Source: Erythrobacter sp. SCSIO 43205
GTDB lineage: Bacteria > Pseudomonadota > Alphaproteobacteria > Sphingomonadales > Sphingomonadaceae
Assembly (NCBI RefSeq): GCF_019904235.1
Contig: NZ_CP063202.1
Span: forward strand, 2,976,001 to 3,040,000
Reading direction: 5' to 3'
DNA: 64,000 nt
The first letter of the stretch is position 1. Each line of letters opens with the position of its first letter. Shown here piece after piece: positions 26,950 to 33,619 of the stretch. The notes under the pieces are model-generated. The model made no database searches and was not told where the DNA came from. It worked only from the letters and a program-made list of their open reading frames with translations. A program made the translations under genes and the position numbers.

Positions 26950-27435
26950 CTAGCCTATTCCGTCCACCCACTTGCGCACTTCGGCACGCAGCGCTTGCAT
27001 CTCTTCGCGCTCGTAGTTTTCGGCATAAGCGCGGATTTTGAGCACATCGTCATTTTCAATCGGGGGATCAAATCGAACGCCGTTGATACCGCCATTCTGG
27101 CGCCGGACCGTGCGCACGACTTCGCAAAATGGCTCGACATCACCGATCTGCAAAATGGCCGTTTCGCGCAATTCCATCGGCTCTTCGAGGCCGACCTGCG
27201 CGCCGGTGCATGACACATCAATCACAATACAGCGGTGGGTCGCATAGCGCGAGACAAGTGTGCCGGGGATCGATAATCGCAAACGCGCAGCACCGCGTTT
27301 GCCCACGGGGATGGGCGCCGCCGGAGGCGCAGAAGACGCAGGCGGCTCAGGCGCGCTGGCGAGGCACTCTTTTTGGGCCCGCGCCTTAATCGAGTGCGCT
27401 CGCGAACCTCTGGAAAAGGGAAGGGGTGCGCCCAT
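26950..27435 (-). CDS. PilZ domain protein
   Basis: A 161-residue protein. After a Pro/Ala-rich N-terminus (about 1-45), the PilZ domain (about 46-140) has both c-di-GMP-binding motifs: RGAAR (RxxxR) and DVSCTG (D/NxSxxG). It is thus a likely c-di-GMP receptor in the cytoplasm. A second PilZ gene follows on the same strand, 63 bases upstream; the two may be paralogs. The true start could be later than 27435, as the N-terminal segment is low in complexity. Confidence 0.82.
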   Translation of the reverse strand: MGAPLPFSRGSRAHSIKARAQKECLASAPEPPASSAPPAAPIPVGKRGAARLRLSIPGTLVSRYATHRCIVIDVSCTGAQVGLEEPMELRETAILQIGDVEPFCEVVRTVRRQNGGINGVRFDPPIENDDVLKIRAYAENYEREEMQALRAEVRKWVDGIG

Positions 27436-27498
27436 AACCCTGATTGCATAGGGAGATGAGCTTCAAATTATGGGAAATGAACGCTTAGGTGTTCCCTC

Positions 27499-27879
27499 TT
27501 AAGCGCCCGCCCATTCGCGCGCCTGATCACGCAGTTCGCTCAATTCGCGCTCGGCAAAGCTTTCCTGATATTTGCGCACCTGCGCGACATATGCGTCAGT
27601 CACCGGAATTTCGAATGTCATCGCGTTCAGTCCATTTGCGCGGCGCTGCACGGTGACAAAATGATCAATCGGACCGCAGCGAAGAAAGCCGTCATTGCCC
27701 GGTTTCAAAGGTTCGTTGATGGCGATCAGAACTCCGGTGCGGGAGAGATTGACAAGGATGCAGCTGTGATTGCCCTGAGTTGAGATGAACGTCCCCGGCA
27801 GGCTCAAAGGCAAGCGCGGAGCACCGCGCTTTGCAGCGTTGATGTCTGCATCAAAATTGGTGTTTGCCAGGCTTGCCAT
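27499..27879 (-). CDS. PilZ domain protein
   Basis: A 126-residue single PilZ domain with RGAPR (RxxxR) at about residues 16-20 and NLSRTG (D/NxSxxG) at about 46-51, so both c-di-GMP motifs are present. It shares the KRGA-x-RL-x-LS-x-PG stretch and a C-terminal helix (YQESFAERELSELRDQAREW) with its neighbour at 26950-27435, which points to a tandem duplication. Confidence 0.85.
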   Translation of the reverse strand: MASLANTNFDADINAAKRGAPRLPLSLPGTFISTQGNHSCILVNLSRTGVLIAINEPLKPGNDGFLRCGPIDHFVTVQRRANGLNAMTFEIPVTDAYVAQVRKYQESFAERELSELRDQAREWAGA

Positions 27880-27920
27880 CGTGCGTGCCCTGCTCGCTCC
27901 GTGATTTCTGCAGAAGTCCT

Positions 27921-28211
27921 TTACCGGGACGTATCACCCCAGCCTTCACCATCCTCAGAAGAACCAGCCGCACCATAGCCCCAGCCATCTTGGGCGAGTT
28001 CATGTTCGCGGCGTTGCTGGCGTGCTTCGGCGAGGGCTTTTTCGCCAAAGGCTGCTGCTTTGGCAGTGGCATCTTCGGAGATTTTCGGCGCCACATAGGA
28101 AGCGCCTGCGGTCATGATGAAGACAAAGGCGAACACGCCCAGCACCAACAATCCGACGATAAACCGCACTGTGCCTGTAACGCTATCGATCATGTCAACC
28201 AACGCACGCAT
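27921..28211 (-). CDS. Small single-pass membrane protein
   Basis: A 96-residue protein with one strong hydrophobic segment (about 18-40, FIVGLLVLGVFAFVFIMTAG), an alanine/lysine/glutamate-rich helix (about 45-75) and a Gly/Ser/Asp-rich tail. No family is recognised. It lies between the PilZ genes and pspF on the same strand, 136 bases from pspF, so it might belong with the envelope-stress genes, but nothing proves that. Confidence 0.65.
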   Translation of the reverse strand: MRALVDMIDSVTGTVRFIVGLLVLGVFAFVFIMTAGASYVAPKISEDATAKAAAFGEKALAEARQQRREHELAQDGWGYGAAGSSEDGEGWGDTSR

Positions 28212-28347
28212 CTCTTCAATCCCTCATAAATTGTCGGCGCAACAGCCAGCACCGTTTACAGAATGAAGAGATTACGAAGAACCAGTAAACTTCAGGTAAA
28301 AGAACGAAAAACCGCAAGGCTCCTCACGCCTTTATCGTGCAAAGGCG

Positions 28348-29415
28348 CTATTCTTGACCTTCCATCAGGCCATGCTTCTTTATCGCGTGGCGCAATTGGT
28401 CGTAGCTAAGCCCCAGACTTTTGGCGGTCTGGCGCTGGTTCCAGCGGTGCTTGCCAAGGGCGTGTTCGAGGATCGCGCGTTCGTGCGCGTCAACAGCAGA
28501 GCGAAGATCATCGACCTTGTCGAGCTGTTCGCTTGGCGGTCCCTTGCTTGCGGAAATAGTCCCGTCATCAGTTGCTATCGCACCAGCTGCCGCGCCGGAT
28601 GAGGCGCTGCCAGAGCGCCTGTGCGAAGGGGTTTTCGGCTTCCACGGGCTTTCAAACGGATCAAACTGTACGTGCGCAATCGGGCTTCCCGGATCGTCCC
28701 AGCGATAGACCGCGCGCTCCACCACATTGCGCAGTTCGCGCACATTGCCGGGCCATTCGTAATTCTCAAGCTGCTCCACCACGTGCGATGCAAATCCGGG
28801 CCAGTCGTGCCAGTGAAGCTCGCTCGACATCCGGCGCGCGAAATATTCTGCGAGCACCGCGACATCCCCTTCCCGCACCCTCAGGGGCGGCAGGGTGATC
28901 ACCTCAAAGCTCAAACGATCGAGAAGGTCCGCGCGAAATTCGCCCGTCTTTGCAAGCGCGGGCAGATCGTCATTGGTGGCAGCCACAATCCGCACATCGA
29001 CCCGGATGGGCCGCGAGGAGCCGATGCGGGTGACCTCGCCATATTCAACCGCTCTTAGCAGCCGTTCCTGCGCGCCCATCGAAAGCGTGCCCAGTTCGTC
29101 GAGGAAAAGAGTACCCTTGTCGGCTTCTTCAAACCTCCCTGCTCGCGCTTTGGTAGCACCGGTAAAGGCACCTGCCTCGTGGCCAAAAAGCTCAGCTTCG
29201 ATCAGGGTTTCTGGGAGCGCGGCACAGTTCATGGTGACGAGCGGTTCGTCCCAGCGATCGGAGAGACGGTGGAGACGTTCGGCGATGAGCTCTTTGCCAG
29301 TTCCGCGCTCACCGATGACGAGCACCGGGCGGCTCATCGGCGCGGCTTTTGAAGCGCGTTCGACGGCGTCGAGAAAGGCGCCGGACTGGCCGATAAACTG
29401 GTTTTCGCGCTCCAC
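28348..29415 (-). CDS. pspF: Phage shock protein operon activator PspF (sigma-54 dependent)
   Basis: A 355-residue bacterial enhancer-binding protein without a receiver domain, as in PspF. The AAA+ domain (about 8-235) has Walker A GERGTGKE, the sigma-54-contacting GAFTGA loop (about 83), Walker B GTLFLDELG and a typical arginine finger region. A low-complexity linker (about 260-305) leads to a Fis-type helix-turn-helix (about 312-352, RWNQRQTAKSLGLSYDQLRHAIKKHG, cited for position). The start is GTG behind AAGGGGGA. It is divergent from the psp operon and shares its control region, so it is likely autoregulated and held off by PspA. Confidence 0.93.
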   Translation of the reverse strand: MERENQFIGQSGAFLDAVERASKAAPMSRPVLVIGERGTGKELIAERLHRLSDRWDEPLVTMNCAALPETLIEAELFGHEAGAFTGATKARAGRFEEADKGTLFLDELGTLSMGAQERLLRAVEYGEVTRIGSSRPIRVDVRIVAATNDDLPALAKTGEFRADLLDRLSFEVITLPPLRVREGDVAVLAEYFARRMSSELHWHDWPGFASHVVEQLENYEWPGNVRELRNVVERAVYRWDDPGSPIAHVQFDPFESPWKPKTPSHRRSGSASSGAAAGAIATDDGTISASKGPPSEQLDKVDDLRSAVDAHERAILEHALGKHRWNQRQTAKSLGLSYDQLRHAIKKHGLMEGQE

Positions 29416-29479
29416 CTTGTCCCCCTTGAAGAAGCTCTGCGAATGGCCACCTCGGCCCAGAGCGCCAAGTTATAGGAAT

Positions 29480-29536
29480 TTTTCCCAATGCTTGGCAATA
29501 GCCGCCATGTGCAATTGCCAGGAAAAATGGGAAATG
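29480..29536. promoter_or_regulatory. PspF upstream activating sequence (nested inverted repeats)
   Basis: Two nested inverted repeats lie here: an inner TGGCAAT ... ATTGCCA (29493-29499 / 29514-29520) and an outer TTTCCCAAT ... ATGGGAAA (29481-29489 / 29527-29534). They sit 30-85 bases upstream of the sigma-54 promoter and just upstream of pspF, where PspF enhancer sites UAS I and II lie in E. coli. The binding call is inference from position and symmetry. Confidence 0.65.
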
Positions 29537-29563
29537 CTCTATTATTCAGTTACTTGTGAAGAT

Positions 29564-29579
29564 TGGCACGCCCCCTGCA
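29564..29579 (+). promoter_or_regulatory. Sigma-54 (-24/-12) promoter of the psp operon
   Basis: TGGCACGCCCCCTGCA matches the sigma-54 consensus TGGCAC-N5-TTGCA at 10 of 11 defined positions; GG and GC are exactly 10 bases apart. Transcription would begin near 29591, about 30 bases before the first start codon. Confidence 0.88.
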
Positions 29580-29622
29580 GTAGTGGGGGGCAACACTGAA
29601 ACACTCCTACGGGGATTTGAAA

Positions 29623-29790
29623 ATGTACAGCAAAGCTTTCTTCCAAACCAAACTTGGCCAAGCCTCACTCGCCAGCATCGTTGCGACGACTGCCATGGTT
29701 GCTCTGACCACGCAAATGAACATGGTCGCAGCCGACCCCGCCATGGCGCAGCCTCACATCGCTTCGCCGATCAGCGTTGAGCTGGCGTAA
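29623..29790 (+). CDS. 55-residue leader protein of the psp operon, unknown function
   Basis: A 55-codon gene starting at the ATG at 29623 behind GGGGA, the first gene after the sigma-54 promoter. It begins MYSKAFFQTKLGQAS, has an alanine/threonine/valine-rich hydrophobic middle (about 14-34) and an AMAQPHIA stretch that could be a signal-peptidase site after residue about 40, leaving a mature peptide of only 12-15 residues. Alternatively it stays in the membrane. It is not PspB, PspC, PspD or PspG by sequence. It ends eight bases before the open frame that runs into pspA. Confidence 0.65.
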   Translation: MYSKAFFQTKLGQASLASIVATTAMVALTTQMNMVAADPAMAQPHIASPISVELA

Positions 29791-29798
29791 GTCTGATC

Positions 29799-30146
29799 GT
29801 GAATCTGAGCAGGCACCTGACCTTGACCAAGAAAGACGATCTTCCTCTCGGACCGGAGCGCGCAGGCAATACCCCTGAGCCCGATAAGAGCCTCGATGAT
29901 GCGTTGTCCCCCGCGACAGACGGCTCTTCAAAGCGCGCTTCGGTCCAAACGCAAGATGATGATGATCGCTTCATCCCGATCCTTGGCAAGAAGCTGTCGC
30001 GCCTCGACAAAGAAATCGAGGCCTTGCGCACCAGCCCCACTCCGACGCAAAGTGAGTATCGGGCGTATGATGAGATCGACTCAGGCAATGAGAACGGTTC
30101 AAATGCGCAGAACAAAACAAACCCGTTTCTTGATGGAGTAGCCTTC
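29799..30146 (+). other. 116-codon open frame fused in frame to the 5' end of pspA
   Basis: From a GTG at 29799, eight bases after the leader-gene stop, the frame stays open without a stop into pspA. The translation is acidic and mostly disordered (DDALSPATDGSS, QTQDDDDRF), with one conserved-looking amphipathic piece (FIPILGKKLSRLDKEIEAL, about residues 58-76). Codon use looks coding. Either PspA has an N-terminal extension here and two starts, or a separate small gene has lost its stop codon. Confidence 0.5.
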
Positions 30147-30833
30147 ATGGGCATTTTCAGCCGCACCAGAGATATTATCGCTGCAAACTTCACCGATATG
30201 CTCGACAAAGCGGACGACCCGCAAAAGATGATCCGCATGATCATCCTCGAGATGGAGGAGACTCTGGTCGAAGTGCGCGCCTCTGCTGCGCGAACGATTG
30301 CCGACCAGAAAGAGATGCACCGCCATGTGGTGAAGCTTGACCGGTTGCAGGCCGATTGGGCCGACAAGGCGCAGCTCGCCCTGTCGAAAGATCGCGAAGA
30401 CCTTGCCCGCGCTGCTCTGGTTGAAAAGAAGAAAGCGGTCAGCATGGCTGATCAGCTCAAAGAAGAGATTGCCGTGCTCGACGATGCCCTTCGCGCTTAC
30501 GAAGAGGACATTCAAAAGCTGCAGCATCGCCTTCGCGAAGCGCGCAGCCGCCAGACCCAGATCGCAGCGCGTCTTGAGAGCGCTGAGAACCGCGTGAAGC
30601 TGCGCTCACTTATGAGCACTGAACGCACGGACGAAGCATTGAGCCGCTTCGACCAGATGGAACGCCGCGTCGATTACGCCGAAGGCCGCGCCGATGCGAT
30701 TGCGATTGGGAATGAGGGCCCGCCTTCGCTCTCAGACGAAATCGCCGCACTCGAAGGTCAGGATGCAATCGACGACGAACTTGAAGAAATGAAGAAACTG
30801 CTCGGCAAGCCCGATGCAGACAAAGGGAATTAA
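30147..30833 (+). CDS. pspA: Phage shock protein A (PspA/IM30 family)
   Basis: A 228-residue ESCRT-III-like membrane-remodelling protein. The start at 30147 gives the family N-terminus (MGIFSRTRDIIAANFTDML, an amphipathic helix that binds stressed membranes) and has GGAG upstream. The long coiled-coil hairpin runs through about 25-190 and the acidic C-terminal helix ends LGKPDADKGN. It inhibits PspF and oligomerises on damaged inner membrane. The in-frame sequence upstream (29799-30146) could extend it to 344 residues. Confidence 0.93.
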   Translation: MGIFSRTRDIIAANFTDMLDKADDPQKMIRMIILEMEETLVEVRASAARTIADQKEMHRHVVKLDRLQADWADKAQLALSKDREDLARAALVEKKKAVSMADQLKEEIAVLDDALRAYEEDIQKLQHRLREARSRQTQIAARLESAENRVKLRSLMSTERTDEALSRFDQMERRVDYAEGRADAIAIGNEGPPSLSDEIAALEGQDAIDDELEEMKKLLGKPDADKGN

Positions 30834-30836
30834 GCC

Positions 30837-31142
30837 ATGGAATGGGAACCAGTCGCCATTGTTATGACACTATTTATCGGCCTGCCTTGGCTGATTCTCC
30901 ACTACACTACAAAGTGGAAGACCTCGGCGACCATCACGTCGGACGATGAAGTGCTTCTGGAAGAGCTCTACAACCTCGCCAAGCGCTTGGACGAGCGGAT
31001 GGACACCGTCGAGCGCCTTGTCGCCAGCGACGACCCAAGCTTCACCCCGGTCAAACGCCTTCAGGCCGATCAGGAAACCGACAACCAACAACTGCGTGAG
31101 CTTGAACAGCTTATCGCCGAGAAGAAAGGAACCAGCGCATGA
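30837..31142 (+). CDS. pspB: Phage shock protein B
   Basis: A 101-residue inner-membrane protein: an N-terminal membrane segment (about 5-25, VAIVMTLFIGLPWLILHY) followed by a cytoplasmic coiled coil with the PspB motif (LAKRLDERMDTVERLV, about 46-62). It is longer than enterobacterial PspB (about 74 residues) through a glutamine/glutamate-rich tail. With PspC it senses envelope stress and releases PspA from PspF. It starts three bases after pspA and overlaps pspC by four. Confidence 0.88.
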   Translation: MEWEPVAIVMTLFIGLPWLILHYTTKWKTSATITSDDEVLLEELYNLAKRLDERMDTVERLVASDDPSFTPVKRLQADQETDNQQLRELEQLIAEKKGTSA

Positions 31143-31516
31143 ACCGCCGCACAACGCTTTACCGCGATAAGCACAAAGCCAAATTGATGGGTGTGGCTGC
31201 TGGTATAGCCGACTACACAGGTGTCGATGCACTTTGGGTACGTCTTGGCATGGTGGCGCTTACCATCTTTGCGCTCGGCCCGATTGGTTTGCTTGCCTAT
31301 TTCGTAATGGGTTTCGTCCTCCAGAAAAAGCCGCCGCACCTTTATCGCGACAGCCAGGAAGAGCAGTATTGGCAGCGTATTCGCCAAAGCCCGAAGCGTA
31401 CGGCACGCGAAATTCGCGCACGCTTCCGGGACATCGACCGGCGCCTTGCCGACGTGGAAACCCACTATGTCAGCAGCAACAAGCGTCTCACCGCCGAAAT
31501 CGAGCAGCTTCGCTGA
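31139..31516 (+). CDS. pspC: Phage shock protein C
   Basis: A 125-residue protein with the PspC domain (about 5-65): LYRDKHKAKLMGVAAGIADY, then ALWVRLGMVALTIFALGPIGLLAYFVMGFVL as the membrane part (both cited as landmarks only in part: GVAAGIADYTG and LLAYFVMGF). The C-terminal half (about 80-125) is a coiled coil ending ADVETHYVSSNKRLTAEIEQLR-like sequence; the spacing of VE-x5-SS and EI-x-QLR resembles the motif in the five genes that follow. It overlaps pspB by four bases. Confidence 0.92.
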   Translation: MNRRTTLYRDKHKAKLMGVAAGIADYTGVDALWVRLGMVALTIFALGPIGLLAYFVMGFVLQKKPPHLYRDSQEEQYWQRIRQSPKRTAREIRARFRDIDRRLADVETHYVSSNKRLTAEIEQLR

Positions 31517-31546
31517 GCAAAACTTCCCAATTGAAAGGCAAAACTT

Positions 31547-31855
31547 ATGTGGGACTGGGCCTATCTTGTACCGCTCGCTGGCATTTCGATCCCGATCATC
31601 GTGATCTGGACGAAGCATCAACAAAAGCTCGCTGAAATGCGCATCGATTCCACCGCCGACGCGACGGCTGAAAAAGCGGCGCAATATGCAAGCCAGGTTC
31701 AGCGTCTCGAAGACCGTGTCCAGGTGCTCGAACGCATCGTCACCGATCGCGGCTATGACGTGGCAACGCAGATAGAGGCGCTTCGCGACACCCGCTCGGT
31801 TGAAGACGGTGGTTCGGGCGTTCCGCTCAACGTCTCCTCGAAGGAGAAAGCATAA
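31547..31855 (+). CDS. PspB-like membrane/coiled-coil protein 1 of 5
   Basis: A 102-residue protein: membrane segment about 4-22 (YLVPLAGISIPIIVIW), then a charged helix and the motif RLEDRVQVLERIVTDRGYD (about 53-71), followed by QIEALR and a tail with GVPLNVSSKEKA. The motif corresponds to RMRERIQALESIL in E. coli PspB, so this looks like a divergent PspB paralog. It starts 30 bases after pspC, and its stop overlaps the next start by one base (TAATG). Its function is inferred only from its place in the operon. Confidence 0.72.
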   Translation: MWDWAYLVPLAGISIPIIVIWTKHQQKLAEMRIDSTADATAEKAAQYASQVQRLEDRVQVLERIVTDRGYDVATQIEALRDTRSVEDGGSGVPLNVSSKEKA

Positions 31856-32199
31856 TGGATTGGGGTGGCCCTGAATTTGTGCTTGGGATCATCGCCGTCA
31901 GCTATGGTGCATGGATCATCAACAACTGGATTCGCGCCAAGCACGGCTACGCCCTCGAAGACGAATGGGGCGGCACGACCGAGCGCAGCGACACAGAAGA
32001 GGCCAAGCGCCTGAAGGCCGAGAATGCGGAGCTCAACAGCAAGCTTGACCAGATGCAGGACCGCATGATCGTCCTTGAAAAAATCGTGACAGACCGAGGC
32101 TATTCGCTTTCGGGAGAAATCGAAGCCTTAAGAGATGTGCCGAGCAAAAATGACACTGGCACCCCCCTCAACCTTAATATGAAAGAGAAACACCCATGA
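31855..32199 (+). CDS. PspB-like membrane/coiled-coil protein 2 of 5
   Basis: A 114-residue protein: membrane segment about 8-25 (FVLGIIAVSYGAWIINNW), a juxtamembrane KHGYALEDEWGG motif (about 29-40), a coiled coil and MQDRMIVLEKIVTDRGYSL (about 67-85), then EIEALR and a GTPLNLNMKEK tail. It is clearly paralogous to proteins 1 and 3. It overlaps protein 1 by one base and protein 3 by four (ATGA). Confidence 0.72.
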   Translation: MDWGGPEFVLGIIAVSYGAWIINNWIRAKHGYALEDEWGGTTERSDTEEAKRLKAENAELNSKLDQMQDRMIVLEKIVTDRGYSLSGEIEALRDVPSKNDTGTPLNLNMKEKHP

Positions 32200-32555
32200 G
32201 CCCCGACGCAGCAGCCGTAATCATCCCCAATCTGCCGTGGATTATCGGCGGCGGGCTGGCATTGGGCGCGGCCGGGATTGCCGGTTGGATCCACACTACG
32301 CGCCTTCGCATCAAGCATGGCTATCCGCTCGAAGGTGCCTGGGGTCAATCGCTGAAACCTGCGACCGATCACGAAGCAAAACAGCGCGTGACCTTGCTGA
32401 CACAGGAAAACGCAGAGCTTCGCGCAGAGTTGGGCGCGGTCAAGGACAGGCTTGCCAATGTCGAACGGATCGTGACCGATGGTAGCTATCAGCTTTCAAG
32501 CGAGATCGACCAATTGCGCGCTCTTGAAAATCAGAAGGATGCAGGGAGCGCATAA
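32196..32555 (+). CDS. PspB-like membrane/coiled-coil protein 3 of 5
   Basis: A 119-residue protein: membrane segment about 12-33 (LPWIIGGGLALGAAGIAGWI), juxtamembrane KHGYPLEGAWGQ (about 40-51, shared with protein 2), coiled coil, VKDRLANVERIVTDGSYQL (about 80-98) and SSEIDQLR. The C-terminal GxPLN tail of proteins 1 and 2 is missing. It overlaps both neighbours (ATGA before, TAATG after). Confidence 0.72.
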   Translation: MSPDAAAVIIPNLPWIIGGGLALGAAGIAGWIHTTRLRIKHGYPLEGAWGQSLKPATDHEAKQRVTLLTQENAELRAELGAVKDRLANVERIVTDGSYQLSSEIDQLRALENQKDAGSA

Positions 32556-32905
32556 TGAGCGGCTGGGCCATCGTTGCAATCATCGCCATCGTGGTCTGGG
32601 GTATTGTACAGACCGCCAAGGCAAAGGCCGGGATCATTTCGGATGAGGACGGCAATGAAACCTATATCGGCACATCGGATGCAGCGACCAAGGCAGAGGC
32701 CGAGGCGATGCGCGCCGAGATGCAACAGCTTCGCGAACGGCTTCAAGTGCTGGAGCGGATTGCGACTGACAACAATTCGCTCGACGCCCGTGAACGCGCC
32801 CGCATTTCGGCTGAGATCGAAGCCCTGAGGGGCACTGACACCCCGGTAAGCGACAGCGGAATCCCCCTTACAACCGCCCCCCAGGAAAAGGAGCAAAGCC
32901 AATGA
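32555..32905 (+). CDS. PspB-like membrane/coiled-coil protein 4 of 5
   Basis: A 116-residue protein: short membrane segment at about 3-20 (GWAIVAIIAIVVWGIVQ), an acidic patch (ISDEDGNETYIG), a coiled coil with LRERLQVLERIATDNNSLD (about 62-80), an insertion (ARERARIS), AEIEALR and a GIPLTTAPQEKE tail like those of proteins 1 and 2. RERLQVLERI is the closest match in the set to the PspB motif. It overlaps the next gene by four bases. Confidence 0.72.
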   Translation: MSGWAIVAIIAIVVWGIVQTAKAKAGIISDEDGNETYIGTSDAATKAEAEAMRAEMQQLRERLQVLERIATDNNSLDARERARISAEIEALRGTDTPVSDSGIPLTTAPQEKEQSQ

Positions 32906-33159
32906 TCATGGACCCGACACTTGTCATCACCGCTGCTTGCCTTGTGGGGATTTGCGTGGTGGCCTTTGCCCTTCTGCGCGCATGGCAGGGATGGCTTGAG
33001 CTTAAGCGGCAGGAACTGGAACGCGCAAGCTCGCGCAAAACATACGATGCCCCCGAAATCGAAGGAGGCGCAGGTGCGGGCGCGGCGCGCATCGAACTTG
33101 CCGATATGAAAGAACGGATCAAAAAGCTTGAGGCGATTGCGAGCGGGGTTGAGCTTTAA
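32902..33159 (+). CDS. PspB-like membrane/coiled-coil protein 5 of 5
   Basis: An 85-residue protein, the shortest of the set: membrane segment about 7-27 (VITAACLVGICVVAFALLRAW), a basic helix, a Gly/Ala-rich hinge and the terminal motif MKERIKKLEAIASGVEL. It ends right after the motif, as enterobacterial PspB nearly does, and lacks the IEALR extension of proteins 1-4. A second ATG two codons in is an alternative start. sufE begins 28 bases later. Confidence 0.68.
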   Translation: MIMDPTLVITAACLVGICVVAFALLRAWQGWLELKRQELERASSRKTYDAPEIEGGAGAGAARIELADMKERIKKLEAIASGVEL

Positions 33160-33187
33160 GCCCTTTTCCAAACCTGATGCGCGCCCT

Positions 33188-33610
33188 ATGTCGGCGCTTA
33201 TGCGATCACTTGATGACATTTTAGAAGAATACGAGTTTCTCGAAGGCGATGAGCGTTACGGCCTTCTGATCGAGCTGGGCCGTGAATTGGAGCCGATGCC
33301 CGATGCGCTTAAAACCGATGCGACACTGGTGCGCGGGTGCTCGGCAGCGGTGTGGGTCTATCCCACCGAACAGACCGAGACGCTGCATTTCCTTGCTGAC
33401 AGCAATGCCGCAATCACCAAAGGTATCGTTGCGCTGGTCATTGCCGCTGTTCAGGACAAGCCGGCAAGCGAGGTCGCCCAAATGGACGTCGCCGCCGCGC
33501 TCGAGCCGTTCAACCTCAAAAACCAACTGTCGAGCAACCGCACTCAAGGCGTCCCCAATATGATCGCACTTGTGAAAGAGCACGCCGCCCGGCTGGCTGA
33601 CGCAGGGTAA
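33188..33610 (+). CDS. sufE: SufE family sulfur-transfer protein
   Basis: A 140-residue SufE/YgdK-like protein. The active cysteine lies in LVRGCSAAVWV (about residue 51). FLEGDERYGLLIELGRELEP (cited as a landmark) and FNLKNQLSSNRTQGVPNMI are typical. It accepts persulfide from the cysteine desulfurase SufS for Fe-S cluster assembly; no suf genes are adjacent. An ATG four codons later is an alternative start. Confidence 0.9.
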   Translation: MSALMRSLDDILEEYEFLEGDERYGLLIELGRELEPMPDALKTDATLVRGCSAAVWVYPTEQTETLHFLADSNAAITKGIVALVIAAVQDKPASEVAQMDVAAALEPFNLKNQLSSNRTQGVPNMIALVKEHAARLADAG

Positions 33611-33619
33611 GCGCGAGGG

